From assembly GCA_964581385.1 (NCBI GenBank), contig CAZOOK010000035.1:1-56453 (forward strand): a stretch of 56,453 nucleotides of DNA, read 5' to 3'. Position numbers and translations under genes: made by a program. The notes beneath the pieces were generated by a model. That model was not told the DNA's origin. It saw only the letters and a program-made list of their open reading frames with translations, and ran no database searches. Of this stretch, positions 1 to 8,336 are shown one piece after another. The first letter of the stretch is position 1; the number at the start of each line of letters is the position of its first letter. Origin of the DNA: CAZOOK01 sp964581385 (GTDB lineage: Bacteria; Pseudomonadota; Gammaproteobacteria; Nevskiales; Nevskiaceae).

Positions 1-1
1 A

Positions 2-154
2 TCCGTTCGCGAGGAGGTGGAGGCGGCCGGCTTCGTACTGGACGCGGAAAGCACCATGCTCGCGAACAAGGACGATCCGCACTCGATCAAGGTGTTCGAT
101 CCCTCGATCAAGGGCGAGACCGATCGCTTCGCCTATCGGTTCGTGAAGCCCTGA
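2..154 (+). CDS. C-terminal end of a class I SAM-dependent methyltransferase (partial)
   Basis: An open frame runs in from the left edge and stops at TGA 152-154, giving the last 50 residues of a protein. The segments REEVEAAGF, LANKDDPHSIKVFDPSIKG and FAYRFVKP resemble the C-terminal strand region of COG4798-type predicted methyltransferases, which usually end in a ...DHTLKVFDP..GKTD.F...F.KP pattern. The SAM-binding motifs would lie outside the window, so the function is assigned from the tail only. The next gene starts 135 bp downstream on the same strand. Confidence 0.6.
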   Translation, partial: SVREEVEAAGFVLDAESTMLANKDDPHSIKVFDPSIKGETDRFAYRFVKP

Positions 155-289
155 CAGGTCCCGGCGCCGACTTCCAGCCTATTGCTGCCGCTCGCAGCCG
201 GCAGACTCAAAGAGCGGGCAAAAGCAAAAAGAGGCAGGCCTTCCAGCACAGGTAGAATACGTGGCCCCCAGATGCTGTGCAGGTCAACA

Positions 290-2620
290 ATGTCTTTGTT
301 CTCGCGCTGGTTTCGCAAAGCGCCATCGTTATCGCCAGTTCCGAATTTAGCGCTTCAATCAGCGCCGTCCGAGAAGCACGAGAAGGCTCCCCCCAAGACA
401 AGCGCAGCTGATCGCGCACTGACCGTTGCTGCCGAGGAGAGTGCTTTGCAGGCGGCCATAGATGCCCGGGATGTCCAGGCGGTAGCACGGCTGGTCGTTG
501 CGGGTGCATCGACTAAGGTTCGCCAGGCGGCGGCTAACGCAATCGAAGATCCGGACGTTCTACGGCAACTCATCCGGGAGGTCCGTGGGGGCAATGACAA
601 AAATGTCTACAAGGTATTGACGTCCAAGCGCGATATCCTGCTTGAGCAGGCTCGCAAGCTGGAGCAGCTGCGAACCGAGATCAATGAGGCCTCGGGCGCC
701 ATCGAGCGCCACAGCCAACGCTCGTACGACGCCTCGTTCAGTTCGAGACTGGACCAATTGGAGAGTCGCTGGAAAGCGGTGGCTGAGCAGGCTGATTTGG
801 AGCTACGCGGCAGAGTCCAGCATTGGGTCGACCGCTCACGGGAGACCATTGCAGAACACTTGCTCCAGATGGCGGCTCAGGCATCACGAGAGCAGGCTGC
901 TGGTCAAGCAACCGCAGAGGCTCGGCGCCTGCGTGAGCAGCAGGCGCAGGCGTCCGCCGCGGCCACCGCTGAGCAAGCACGGGTTCTCGAGGAGCAGAAA
1001 CGTGCACTGGCTGAAAAGCAGCGCGCTGAGCAGCAGAACGTCCGACAAATCGATCAATTGGTCCGAAAGGCACGTGGTGCGCTGAGCGACGGTAGCACCT
1101 CCCGCGCGGCCGGGGTGCGACGGGCCATCGAGGAGAAGCTGGCAGGAGCCCCGCCTCTGCCGGCCAACCTGGCCAGCCAGATACAACTCCTCGACAAGCA
1201 GCTCGACGCGTTGAAGGACTGGAAGAGCTTTTCCGTGACGCCGAAGCGCGCCGAACTAATAGAGGAGATGGAGTCGCTTGTGGACGCGACGTTCGATCCA
1301 CTGGCACTCGCCGACAGGATCAAGAGTCTTCAGGATGAATGGCGCACGCTGAGCAAGGGCGCCGGCGACGATCTCGAAGCTGATTGGCAACGCTTTCAGG
1401 AAGCAGCTCAGCGGGCATATCAGCCGTGCAGGGAGTATTTTGCGGCCCAGGCGCTCATCCGCGAGGAGAATCTGCGGCGTCGCGATACGTTGCTCGCCAA
1501 GTTGACTGCTTTTAATGCGGGCTACAACTGGGAGCAACCTGACTGGAAGGCTGTAATCAGGGCCCTGCGGGAGATGAAGGAGGAATGGCGCCGCTGGTCG
1601 CCTGTGGACCGCCACGCCGGCAAGCAGCAACAGGACGCTTTCGTGGCCCTCACTGCGAGTCTGCAGGGCCGACTGGATGCCGAGTACGCCAGCAACGTGA
1701 AGCAGAAGGAGTCGCTGATTGAGCGCGCTCGACAGTTGCTCGCGAGCGACGATAGTCGCAAGGCAACCGACGCGATAAAGGAGCTTCAACAGAGCTGGCG
1801 GACAGTTGGCCCTGTGCCGCGCGAGGTAGATCAACGCCTCTGGGGTGAATTCCGCCAACATTGCGATTCCGTGTTCCAAAAACGCGAGCAGGAGTTTGCC
1901 GCTTACACGGCCGGGCTCGAGAACAACAAGACGCGGGCACTTGCCTTGTGCGAGCAGCTCGACCAGATCTCCGCCCTCCAAGGGGCTGAGTTGCTCGCGC
2001 ACGAGGGAGCAATGGTCGAATTGCGAATGGCTTTCGATGCGATCGGCGAGTTTCCCCGTGCGGATACACGTGAGCTTCGCAATAGGTTTGATCAGAGTCT
2101 GGATCGCTGCGAGCAATCAATCGCGCGCCAACATGCGCATGACGTCGAGCGTGGTTGGGACGACCTGTTCGAAGCCGCCAACCATGTGCGCTCCTACAGG
2201 CTCGCCGTGGCACGCAGCCTGGACACCGAGCAAGTCGACATTTTGAAGGACGCTGCCGAAACCTGCATTGCCTCCGTCCAGCGATGGCCCAAGGGTGGGC
2301 TCGATACCCTCAAGGAGGAGCTCGCCGGTGAGCGTTCAGCAGATCTCGCGGCGAATGAGGTAGCACTGAAGATGCTCTGCATCCGAGCCGAAATACTGAC
2401 AGACATGCCGACGCCACCGGAGGATCAACCGTTGCGTCGCGAATATCAGTTACAACGCCTTGCGCAGAGCATGGGCCAGGGTCTCAGAGTTGATGAGACC
2501 CAATTGGACACTATGGCGATCGAGTGGGTGAATGTCGGCCCCGTAGAGGACGTTGCATACGAGCCACTATTGCAGAGATTCCGGCGCTGTCGCGCCCAGG
2601 GCAACTTCAGGGGCCAATAG
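290..2620 (+). CDS. DUF349 repeat coiled-coil protein
   Basis: This is a 776-residue soluble protein with several DUF349-type repeats. They are recognisable by an aromatic/LW pattern: LQDEWRTLSKG, MKEEWRRWSPVDR and, best preserved, SWRTVGPVPREVDQRLWGEF. The N-terminal third carries an Ala/Glu/Gln-rich predicted coiled coil (about residues 190-310). No catalytic motif or membrane segment is visible. I chose ATG 290 (MSLFSRWFRKAP) because the frame upstream of it (to 182) is low-quality and because homologues start with a short basic MSLF/RxFR motif; AGGT lies 5 nt before it. The molecular role of DUF349 proteins is not established, so none is claimed. Most similar long versions are known from Xanthomonadales. 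Confidence 0.85.
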   Translation: MSLFSRWFRKAPSLSPVPNLALQSAPSEKHEKAPPKTSAADRALTVAAEESALQAAIDARDVQAVARLVVAGASTKVRQAAANAIEDPDVLRQLIREVRGGNDKNVYKVLTSKRDILLEQARKLEQLRTEINEASGAIERHSQRSYDASFSSRLDQLESRWKAVAEQADLELRGRVQHWVDRSRETIAEHLLQMAAQASREQAAGQATAEARRLREQQAQASAAATAEQARVLEEQKRALAEKQRAEQQNVRQIDQLVRKARGALSDGSTSRAAGVRRAIEEKLAGAPPLPANLASQIQLLDKQLDALKDWKSFSVTPKRAELIEEMESLVDATFDPLALADRIKSLQDEWRTLSKGAGDDLEADWQRFQEAAQRAYQPCREYFAAQALIREENLRRRDTLLAKLTAFNAGYNWEQPDWKAVIRALREMKEEWRRWSPVDRHAGKQQQDAFVALTASLQGRLDAEYASNVKQKESLIERARQLLASDDSRKATDAIKELQQSWRTVGPVPREVDQRLWGEFRQHCDSVFQKREQEFAAYTAGLENNKTRALALCEQLDQISALQGAELLAHEGAMVELRMAFDAIGEFPRADTRELRNRFDQSLDRCEQSIARQHAHDVERGWDDLFEAANHVRSYRLAVARSLDTEQVDILKDAAETCIASVQRWPKGGLDTLKEELAGERSADLAANEVALKMLCIRAEILTDMPTPPEDQPLRREYQLQRLAQSMGQGLRVDETQLDTMAIEWVNVGPVEDVAYEPLLQRFRRCRAQGNFRGQ

Positions 2621-2649
2621 CTATTGGCACGCACTGCCATCCCCTAGCC

Positions 2650-2665
2650 ACGATAACGGGGAATT
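2650..2665 (+). repeat. Copy 1 of a 16-bp intergenic repeat
   Basis: The 16-mer acgataacggggaatt occurs here, 30 bp after the DUF349 stop, and again at 8267-8282. Both copies are in the same orientation and both lie in gene-free DNA next to a gene end. The identity could be chance in a window of this size or a scrap of a dispersed element. Confidence 0.4.
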
Positions 2666-2723
2666 GTCGCCCTACCCGCGCGATCACTTTTACTGAAGCA
2701 GACACTGTCGCAAGCCACTCTGG

Positions 2724-3482
2724 TCAATGCCCCCGTCTTGCGGCTCTTTGTGGAAAGATAAAAATGCAGGCCGCAATAAACACGAGAAGGGCTGCGGATG
2801 CCGCGAAGCGGCTCAACGCCAGGCCGCCCGCGTTGACGGGCTTGTCGAGGAAATCACCGAGAACAGCGCCAAGCGGCCGGGTGAGAATAAAAGCCGCCCA
2901 GAAAAGCACGGTGCGCGATAGGGTTGTCCAGTAATACGCTGCGACAACAAGTGCCAGCAGAGAACTGAATACGATCGCGCCTCCGCCATAGCCTGGGCCC
3001 GCGGTATCCGCCGTCCAATCGCCGAGCGCGGTGCCCAGCGTCTGGGAGAACATGATGGTGACCCAGTAAAACATCTCTGCCTTGGCGGAGCTAACGGTTT
3101 CAACCGATACCGAACCGAGGGCGCGATGCCAAATGAATATCGATCCCAAGAGCAATGTAAACAGCAGCGACGTGCCACCGGCATAGCCGATACCCAGAGA
3201 ACGGTCGGCGAAGTCGGCCAATGTCGTACCCACTGTCGTCGTGGCGATAATCGTTATCCAATACAACCACGGGCGGAATTGCTTCGCGGATATCTGTGCT
3301 GTGACCATAACGGCAAAGATGGTTGCGAAAATGCCGGTGCCAACGAGATAGCCTAGATTCATCGACATCGAAACGGCGTCGCCGCCCGTTTCTCCAAGCG
3401 TAGTGGCGGCGATCTTGATGATCCAGAAGATCAACGTGACCGCAGGAACCTTGCTCAGGCTGTCTTGTGGATTAGCGTTCAC
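2724..3482 (-). CDS. COG4705-type multi-pass inner membrane protein
   Basis: A 252-residue, very hydrophobic protein built from four copies of one unit. Each unit has a T-x-x-G-[ET]-x-x-[GA]-D-like acidic motif followed by a GYxxG or similar turn and a membrane helix. Visible copies are TTLGETGGD, TTVGTTLADF, QTLGTALGDW and RPLGAVLGDF. About eight membrane segments are expected. This arrangement is typical of COG4705 (uncharacterised membrane-anchored protein); the repeated buried acidic motif suggests cation transport, but that is inference. The start is GTG 3482, with only a weak purine-rich stretch upstream. It is convergent with the DUF349 gene and has no operon partner. Confidence 0.75.
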   Translation of the reverse strand: MNANPQDSLSKVPAVTLIFWIIKIAATTLGETGGDAVSMSMNLGYLVGTGIFATIFAVMVTAQISAKQFRPWLYWITIIATTTVGTTLADFADRSLGIGYAGGTSLLFTLLLGSIFIWHRALGSVSVETVSSAKAEMFYWVTIMFSQTLGTALGDWTADTAGPGYGGGAIVFSSLLALVVAAYYWTTLSRTVLFWAAFILTRPLGAVLGDFLDKPVNAGGLALSRFAASAALLVFIAACIFIFPQRAARRGH

Positions 3483-3605
3483 GTCATTGTCTCTGGGACC
3501 TGATCCTCAAACGTGAGGCGACTGACGTCAGATCCTGCTGCGGGAGAAGATCGATCGTAAAGACATTTACATCGAGCGTTTAAATCTTCGCGCGTGTCGA
3601 CATCT

Positions 3606-4646
3606 TTAGCGCATCACCAAGATCCGGAAACTTCCAGGCACGATGCTTGGTCGAGGATGCGGCTGTTGCGGTGTTGGCGGCGGTGGCGGTCCCAGTTCGG
3701 CGGCTGCGAGGAAGAGGCGGTGTGTGGCTGCATCCAGGACGATCGTGCGTGCGCTCTTTTGCGTGAGGACATTAGCGATCACCCGGAAATGATCGGGATT
3801 GTCCTCCTTGATAACGGTCAGAGTGCCTTCACCGTTGGGCGAATAAACCAAATTTGTTGCTGGATCAAACGCGGCGCCGTCCGGATGCTCCCCGATCGGT
3901 ACTTCCGCCACCGGCTTTCCAGACGAGGTGTCGAGCACGACGAGCTTGTGGTTCTGGCAGGCGGAGAAGACGCGGTGATGTTGCGCATCGAGCGCGAGTC
4001 CTGAAGGCTCCTGACAGTCGCCCAGCGTCCAGGTGGCCAGTACCTTGTTGTGCATCGAGTCGATGGCAGCGACTTGGTTCTTGTCTTCAAGATTGACGTA
4101 GACATGCCCCTGCCCATCGGCCGCCGCAAGCTCTGGGCGGCCGGGCAACGCCACGCTGGCGATCACCGATTCCGTCGTGGGATCGATGACCGCGACGTTG
4201 TTGCTGCCGCCATTGAAAACCAGCACATGCCGGCTGGCCGCGTCATAGATGATCGTATCGGGCTTGATTCCGTCCAGCGGGATTTGCCGCAGCACCTTGA
4301 GGCTTGCCAAGTCGAACACAGTGACGCTGTTCGACTTGCCGTTGCTGGCGAAGCCCTTCTTGGCCTCGGGCGCCAGGGCAATACCGTGCACGCCGTCCGT
4401 GCCGGTGATGTCGCCGACGAGCTTACCGCTCGTGCTATCGAGAACTTGGACGTGCGTGGCGCGGCTGACGAACAGCCGGCTTCCGGAGGCGTCATAGGCA
4501 AGCAAATCCCAGCCAGTGTCACTGCCTGGCTGAAAGCGCGCGACGATGGCCGGCGCCGGTAGGTCCGATGGCGCAGCGGTCATCCCCGACAAGGGCGTCC
4601 CCATGAGTGCGAGTGCGGTAGCCGCCAAGGTCCATGTGCGTTTCAT
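3606..4646 (-). CDS. Secreted YncE-like beta-propeller protein
   Basis: A 346-residue exported protein. ATG 4646 opens a clear signal peptide (MKRTWTLAATALALMGTPLS...). The frame continues further upstream, but that part is not protein-like and would bury the signal. The mature part repeats blades such as LFVSRATHVQVLDSTSGKLV, SVTVFDLASLKVLRQIPL, NVAVIDPTTESVIASVALPG and LVVLDTSSGKPVAEVPIGEH, the hallmark of YncE/40-residue YVTN beta-propellers. Such proteins act in the periplasm as binding scaffolds, and ligands are usually unknown. A short proline stretch (LGPPPPPTPQQP) lies near the C-terminus. It is divergent from the aldo/keto reductase, with 147 bp between them. Confidence 0.8.
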   Translation of the reverse strand: MKRTWTLAATALALMGTPLSGMTAAPSDLPAPAIVARFQPGSDTGWDLLAYDASGSRLFVSRATHVQVLDSTSGKLVGDITGTDGVHGIALAPEAKKGFASNGKSNSVTVFDLASLKVLRQIPLDGIKPDTIIYDAASRHVLVFNGGSNNVAVIDPTTESVIASVALPGRPELAAADGQGHVYVNLEDKNQVAAIDSMHNKVLATWTLGDCQEPSGLALDAQHHRVFSACQNHKLVVLDTSSGKPVAEVPIGEHPDGAAFDPATNLVYSPNGEGTLTVIKEDNPDHFRVIANVLTQKSARTIVLDAATHRLFLAAAELGPPPPPTPQQPHPRPSIVPGSFRILVMR

Positions 4647-4793
4647 CCGATTGCTCCCGATAATCCATGCATCCGTGACCACCGACAACTTAACCGCAAC
4701 CGATGCAGCGGTCGCGCGCCGATTGCGCTCACGCGCGGAAGACCGGCTATCCTGTTGCGTTGACAACGGCCAGTTTGACATAAGGATGTTGCC

Positions 4794-5855
4794 ATGAAAT
4801 ACGCGACGCTCGGCCACACCGGCCTACAAGTTTCGAAATTGTGTTTCGGCACGATGACATTCGGCGACGGTCGAGGAATGTTCAAGGCCATTGGCGCTAC
4901 CGGACAGGCGGAAGCGGACGAACTGGTTAAACTTTCGATCGACGGCGGCATCAACTTCTTTGACACGGCGGATGTTTATACCGACGGTGAGAGCGAGAAG
5001 ATCTTGGGCCAGTCGTTGAAGAACATGAAGATCGCCCGTGATCAGGTTGTAATCGCGACCAAGGTCTATGGCCGCGTTGGTCCGGGTCGCAACGACGTCG
5101 GCGCCTCGCGCGGCCACATCATGGACGCCGTGGAGGCGAGTCTGCGCCGCCTGCAGACCGACCATATCGATCTCTATCAGATCCACGCCACTGATGTCGT
5201 CACACCGATTGAAGAGACGTTGCGGGCGCTCGACATCTTGGTCACCCAGGGCAAGGTACGCTACATCGGTTGCTCCAACTGGCACGCGTGGCGAATCGCC
5301 AAGGCGCTCGGGATCTGTGAACTCAAGAACCTAGCGCGATTCGACACACTGCAGGCGTATTACTCGATAGCCAGTCGCGACCTGGAACGGGAGCTGGTGC
5401 CGCTGCTGGAAGCCGAGAAGCTCGGCCTACTAGTGTGGAGTCCGCTAGCCGGCGGATTATTGTCCGGCAAGTTCAACCGCTCCAACCAGAAACCGGCGGA
5501 TTCACGACGTACCGAGTTCGACTTCCCCGTCGTCGATAAGGAGCGGACTTGGAAGATCATGGACGTTATGGCACCAATCGCCAAAGCACACGAGTGCAGC
5601 GCAGCGCGTGTCGCGCTCGCGTGGCTGCTGGCGAAGCCGGTGGTCACCTCGGTGATCCTCGGCGCGAAACGCCGTGATCAGCTGCAGGACAATCTCGCCG
5701 CAGTCGAGCTGAAGCTCTCGGCGGAGGAGCTGAAGCAACTGGACGACGTCAGCACGCTGCCGCCAGAGTATCCCGGCTGGATGCTGCCTTTCCAGGGAGC
5801 CGATCGCTGGGAGGTGGTCGATCGCTTTAAGTCCCTGCGCCCCGAGAACAAATGA
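4794..5855 (+). CDS. Aldo/keto reductase
   Basis: A 353-residue NAD(P)H-dependent carbonyl reductase of the AKR TIM-barrel family. The catalytic tetrad is visible: Asp and Tyr in FDTADVYTDGESE, Lys in VIATKVYG, and His in IDLYQIHATDVV. The C-terminal cofactor-binding segment SVILGAKRRDQLQDNL is also present. It is closest in style to the YajO/YghZ-like general reductases (MKYATLGHTGLQVSKLCFGTMTF start pattern). The start at ATG 4794 is supported by AAGGA 7 nt upstream. It is a single gene; the physiological substrate cannot be read from sequence. Confidence 0.9.
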   Translation: MKYATLGHTGLQVSKLCFGTMTFGDGRGMFKAIGATGQAEADELVKLSIDGGINFFDTADVYTDGESEKILGQSLKNMKIARDQVVIATKVYGRVGPGRNDVGASRGHIMDAVEASLRRLQTDHIDLYQIHATDVVTPIEETLRALDILVTQGKVRYIGCSNWHAWRIAKALGICELKNLARFDTLQAYYSIASRDLERELVPLLEAEKLGLLVWSPLAGGLLSGKFNRSNQKPADSRRTEFDFPVVDKERTWKIMDVMAPIAKAHECSAARVALAWLLAKPVVTSVILGAKRRDQLQDNLAAVELKLSAEELKQLDDVSTLPPEYPGWMLPFQGADRWEVVDRFKSLRPENK

Positions 5856-6482
5856 CGCCGAGGCTATGATGGATACCACAGCGCTGGCCACGACTTCTAG
5901 GGCCTGCCGCTTCAATTACTTCATAGTGCCGTAGATGCAGTTCGCGGAGACAGTCTTCGCCATTTTTTACGATAAGTTGCTGTCAGTGAATTGCTGCCAT
6001 CTGCTTCGGCCCGCCTGTATGAGTACGAAGGTGCGCTCGAATCTGCCAACCCTTCCCCGCCGCGTCAGCAGAATCGATGCCGCCTACGTTTGCCCCATGA
6101 GCAGCGCTTTGAGCTCCGGTGTCGGCGGCGCTCTGGAAGTAACCTAACCATTGCCCACTGAGTTCCTTGGATCGTGTGAAGGCCCGGCAGGCCCCGGTCA
6201 CGACTTTGACACAACGTTGTCCTATCGTCGTTCAATACACCTCTTTGCCATTGCGAAGCGTTGCCACCACGCATCCAGGTGCTGCCAAAACGCGCGCGCT
6301 GCTGATGTCCGCATGCGCTTGCGTTGAACCCCGTTCTTCATACCGCCTCCAGCAAATTGGCTTGGGGCATATTCAATCAGGATCGAGGACTTTTACTAGG
6401 GTGCAGATTTTCGGACGCTTACGCCCGACCCCGCTCCGCTCTGGGAAAACCACGAAAAATTGCTATTCCCACTATGCAGACC
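5856..6482. other. Gene-free stretch of about 630 bp
   Basis: This lies between the aldo/keto reductase and the terminator of the esterase gene. Only short, low-quality frames occur on either strand, without family resemblance or good ribosome binding sites. The base composition is more AT-rich than the neighbours. I see no RNA gene or repeat in it. Confidence 0.5.
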
Positions 6483-6506
6483 AAAAGGGGCGCCTTATGG
6501 CGCCCC
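6483..6506 (-). terminator. Rho-independent terminator of the esterase gene
   Basis: Read on the minus strand it is a perfect 8-bp stem GGGGCGCC / GGCGCCCC around the loop ATAA, followed directly by TTTT. It lies 90 bp after the stop of the secreted esterase, the only minus-strand gene that could use it. Confidence 0.75.
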
Positions 6507-6595
6507 AAAGAGATCAGCAATGACTATTATTGTGCTGTGCTTACATTATCGCAATGGAGTGAGCCAGCTAAAACCAATGCCCTCCAAAGCTATCA

Positions 6596-7642
6596 TCACC
6601 GATGATACTTGCTGAAGAATGGCCACATTTCATCAGTGTCGATAATGTTGTAGGTATTAATACCCCGGCCCAAGGCAATACCCGCTGTTGCGGTACCGCC
6701 GCCGGTACCACAGCTTGCGCTGCCATACCAGCAGTGGCCACCATTTTGAATCGAGCAGAAAGTGACTTCTGTGTTGGATGGGCAACCGGTGTAGGTGATA
6801 CAGGTCACGTCGCCGTCGTGGGTGCCGTCACCCACGCTTTGCGGGCGAGTGGCCGGGACGGTGCGATTTGAGCAGCCATTGGCACTCGCGAACTGATCCA
6901 TGCTATTGGCGTCGCCTTGATAGGGAACAAAGCGATCCTTGCCACCTTGACCGTGCGTGCCGAGCACCGCGACGCTGTTTTGAGGCTTACAAGCACTCAT
7001 AGGTTTTGTCCGGATGCCGCCCGAACCTTCAAACACGGCGGCGAAAATATCCGAAGCCTCGCAGGCAAGTCGGTCAACCATGAAGCCGCCATTCGAGAAG
7101 CCCACCGCGTAGGTACGTTTGGTATCGACGTTGACGTGCTGCTGGACCACCGCATAGATCGCACGGATCAGCGCGACATCATCAACGCCTTGGAGAGCAG
7201 CAGTGCCGCAGCAGTTACCGCCGTTCCAGCTGTGGTTCAAACCTTCGGCCATCACGAGCACGTAGCCATCCGTATCGGAAAGATCATAGATTCCGGGGCC
7301 GTTTCCGTTGTCCGAACTGCTGGTGACCGTGCCGGTCTTGGACCCGTTGACGCAGAATGCGTCCACGTCTTCGCCAAGACCCGGAAGGCAAACCACTACC
7401 GGTGTCGGCTTGAGCTTGTTGTAGCCCTTGGGCACATGAACCCGATATTCACGGGGACCGTTCTTCTTGTCGTTCTGTCCTGGAACGCCCGAGATGCCGA
7501 TGAAGTCGCCTGACGTGGACGGATAATCCCCCGCCGTCCAATCACCCGCCGGCGGATCAATATCTGCGGCGAGCGCCGACAGCGCGGCACCGCCAAGACC
7601 TATACCCAACGCAACTGTCATTAATATCTTACGTGTAACCAT
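6596..7642 (-). CDS. Secreted PHB-depolymerase / feruloyl-esterase family hydrolase
   Basis: A 348-residue alpha/beta-hydrolase of the LpqC/CE1-like esterase family, with an N-terminal signal peptide (MVTRKILMTVALGIGLGGAA, cut near ALAAD). The nucleophile elbow G-F-S-N-G (in YAVGFSNGGFMVDRLACE) gives Ser. An Asp is likely in KDRFVPYQGD, and the catalytic His is in GGHCWYGSASCG. Many Cys residues suggest disulphides in an extracellular enzyme. The fold acts on polyester or phenolic-sugar ester bonds; the exact substrate is undecidable here. ATG 7642 is chosen because GGAGG sits 8 nt upstream. It is a monocistronic unit with its own terminator. Confidence 0.85.
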   Translation of the reverse strand: MVTRKILMTVALGIGLGGAALSALAADIDPPAGDWTAGDYPSTSGDFIGISGVPGQNDKKNGPREYRVHVPKGYNKLKPTPVVVCLPGLGEDVDAFCVNGSKTGTVTSSSDNGNGPGIYDLSDTDGYVLVMAEGLNHSWNGGNCCGTAALQGVDDVALIRAIYAVVQQHVNVDTKRTYAVGFSNGGFMVDRLACEASDIFAAVFEGSGGIRTKPMSACKPQNSVAVLGTHGQGGKDRFVPYQGDANSMDQFASANGCSNRTVPATRPQSVGDGTHDGDVTCITYTGCPSNTEVTFCSIQNGGHCWYGSASCGTGGGTATAGIALGRGINTYNIIDTDEMWPFFSKYHR

Positions 7643-7877
7643 TAGCTTATCCTCCACCTCGTTATTATTGACCGCTTACCATCGCGGATATTACAACTAC
7701 CAATGCCGGCGATCTGCCTGGCAATTCAAGCCATTGGGGATAGTGCGAGCGACCGTCTCAATAGGAAGCCGCTTATGCGGATGTTTCGTCCAGAAACAAG
7801 CAACAGAATCTCCTCCCCCACCGATGCCACGTATGTGGCTTTTTATATATGTACCAATCTTAAGTTGGATCGTAATA

Positions 7878-7893
7878 AACCAACCGATTGGTT
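7878..7893. promoter_or_regulatory. Operator-like inverted repeat
   Basis: AACCAA-CCGA-TTGGTT is a perfect 6+6 inverted repeat inside AT-rich DNA, 236 bp upstream of the esterase start. Its form resembles operators of TetR-family repressors. No TetR gene is present in the window, so the regulator is unknown. Confidence 0.35.
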
Positions 7894-8266
7894 GATTACC
7901 TAAAATACACTATTCGCAAACGACTGTGATAGTCAAGTATATCTCTGTGTCCGTTGTCGCCATGCATTCAGCCGCGCCGACGAATGCAGCGAAAACCGAT
8001 GTGGGAGGTCGAGGTATCGACGGGTTGCGGATAACGCGCCGCCGGCCAGTATCGGCGACAGTAATTCGGCGAGCAAAGTTGCGAACCGTTCTTGAGCACT
8101 TTTCGGGGAGATCCTAGAGAGTTGCCGGAGGGCTTTCAGTGGATCAACTTCGTCTAGACGAACCGGTGGCGGCCAACCGAAGAGCCAATAGGCAACGGCT
8201 GCTATCGGGCGACGAGTATTATCGGGCCAATGTCCGGAGTCGGCACCCAACTGCCCTTCCCTGCCG

Positions 8267-8282
8267 ACGATAACGGGGAATT
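8267..8282 (+). repeat. Copy 2 of the 16-bp intergenic repeat
   Basis: Second exact copy of acgataacggggaatt (first at 2650-2665), here 55 bp beyond the stop of the kinase gene. Confidence 0.4.
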
Positions 8283-8336
8283 ATGAGAAATAACGCCCGT
8301 ACGGAGATTTGGCCAGAGCGGACATCTATCTCCTGT

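Larger units (their letters stand above)
7643..8336. other. Gene-free, AT-rich upstream region of the esterase gene
   Basis: About 690 bp without a convincing gene. It contains a TetR-type palindrome (7878-7893) and the second copy of the 16-bp repeat (8267-8282). The stretch 7840-7930 is markedly AT-rich and is a reasonable place for promoters, but I cannot assign a -10/-35 pair with confidence. Confidence 0.5.
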
